Shown here: in pieces, positions 7,187 through 7,756 of the stretch | Layout of the letters: each line of letters begins with the position of its first letter | How positions within the stretch are numbered: the stretch's first letter is position 1 | Assembly (NCBI GenBank): GCA_964528095.1 | Contig: CAZGSG010000276.1 | Span: 1-7,756, forward strand | DNA: 7,756 nt | From: CAZGSG01 sp964528095 | Lineage (GTDB): Bacteria > Bacteroidota > Bacteroidia > Chitinophagales > Chitinophagaceae | Direction: 5' to 3' | Made by a program: the position numbers and the translations under genes | The notes under the pieces: generated by a model | What the model saw: only the letters and a program-made list of their open reading frames with translations | Database searches by the model: none | What the model was told of the DNA's origin: nothing

Positions 7187-7756
7187 ATCCTGCTTTTCGC
7201 AGGGCAGTTGTTGGCGCAAAAGACCGTTACCGGTAAGGTGACGGACGACAAAGGGAATCCCATTCCCAACGCATCAGTCGTAGTAAAAGGTTCCAATACG
7301 GGAACTGTTACAAAATCAGATGGTACTTATTCACTCACTGTTCCGGCTAACGCCAAAACGATCATATTTTCTTCCGTGGATATGACAGCACAGGAGATTT
7401 CGATCGGTTCACAAACTTCCATCAATCCTGTACTGAAAAACGACGATAAAAGTCTACAGGAAGTAGTTGTAGTTGGTTATGGTACACAAAGAAGAAAAGA
7501 AACCACCGGCAACGTATCATCCATAAAGGGATCGGCCATCGCGCAAAAACCAATTCAGAGCTTTGAATCGGGCCTGGCAGGTAAGGCTGCGGGTGTGCAG
7601 ATCACTGTGCCAAACGGAGTGGTAAACAATCCTCCTGTTTTCAGGATCCGGGGTGTTAACTCTATTTCTTTAAGTTCTTATCCTCTTATAGTAGTGGATG
7701 GTGTTCCTACTTATACTGGTGACAATGGTGCTACCAGTGCCCCGGCCAATGCACTG
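7151..7756 (+). CDS. Second SusC/RagA-family TonB-dependent transporter, 3'-truncated by the window edge
   Basis: An open frame of 202 codons runs from ATG 7151 to the end of the window without a stop. It encodes the N-terminus of another SusC-type outer-membrane transporter. The signal peptide (about 1-22) is nearly identical to that of the first SusC-like protein. A carboxypeptidase-regulatory-like domain follows (about 24-100, VTGKVTDDKGNPIPNASV), then the TonB-box-like QEVVVVGYGTQRRKETTG (103-120), and the start of the plug with FRIRGVNSI (164-172) and LIVVDGVPTYTGD (179-191). The plug segment VPNGVVNNPPV (153-163) replaces the more usual SGQPGAS-type sequence of the first protein, so the two belong to different SusC subgroups and probably take different ligands. 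There is no STN domain. The barrel, and presumably a second SusD gene, lie beyond the window. Confidence 0.93.
   Translation, partial: MHMRKLLVTLTAILLFAGQLLAQKTVTGKVTDDKGNPIPNASVVVKGSNTGTVTKSDGTYSLTVPANAKTIIFSSVDMTAQEISIGSQTSINPVLKNDDKSLQEVVVVGYGTQRRKETTGNVSSIKGSAIAQKPIQSFESGLAGKAAGVQITVPNGVVNNPPVFRIRGVNSISLSSYPLIVVDGVPTYTGDNGATSAPANAL

Overview
The window looks like Bacteroidota chromosome, probably Chitinophagaceae or a close relative. This is inferred from a SusC/SusD pair, AT-rich start regions without Shine-Dalgarno sequences, and protein styles typical of that group. The genus cannot be fixed from the sequence alone. Every credible gene lies on the + strand.

Layout: (1) Positions 2-1399 hold the C-terminal half or more of an RND-superfamily (MMPL-type) inner-membrane exporter that starts upstream of the window. 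(2) Positions 1400-1646 are non-coding. They hold two perfect palindromes, a short tandem repeat and a promoter-like block ahead of the next gene. (3) Positions 1647-4643 encode a complete SusC/RagA-type TonB-dependent outer-membrane transporter, followed after 18 nt by (4) 4662-6065, its SusD/RagB-type surface lipoprotein. (5) A strong intrinsic terminator at 6079-6111 closes this two-gene unit. (6) Positions 6151-6810 encode a secreted protein of unknown function. (7) Positions 6811-7150 are 340 nt of non-coding DNA whose last part resembles the DNA in front of the first susC-like gene. (8) Positions 7151-7756 are the first 202 codons of a second SusC-like transporter, cut by the window edge.

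How the parts work together: SusC and SusD form an outer-membrane uptake complex in which the lipoprotein captures a ligand and the TonB-dependent barrel imports it. No glycoside hydrolase, peptidase, sulfatase, sensor or sigma/anti-sigma gene is visible, so the substrate cannot be named. Neither SusC-like protein has an N-terminal STN signalling domain.

The most notable structure is a repeated 5' module. The two SusC-like genes share 36 identical nucleotides from the start codon, a 12-nt identical segment just before it, and a promoter-like block about 80 nt upstream that matches at 22 of 25 positions. Protein identity then falls from about 91% in the leader to about 41% in the plug. I see no CRISPR array, RNA gene, insertion sequence or clearly novel system; most of the window is a recognisable nutrient-uptake locus.
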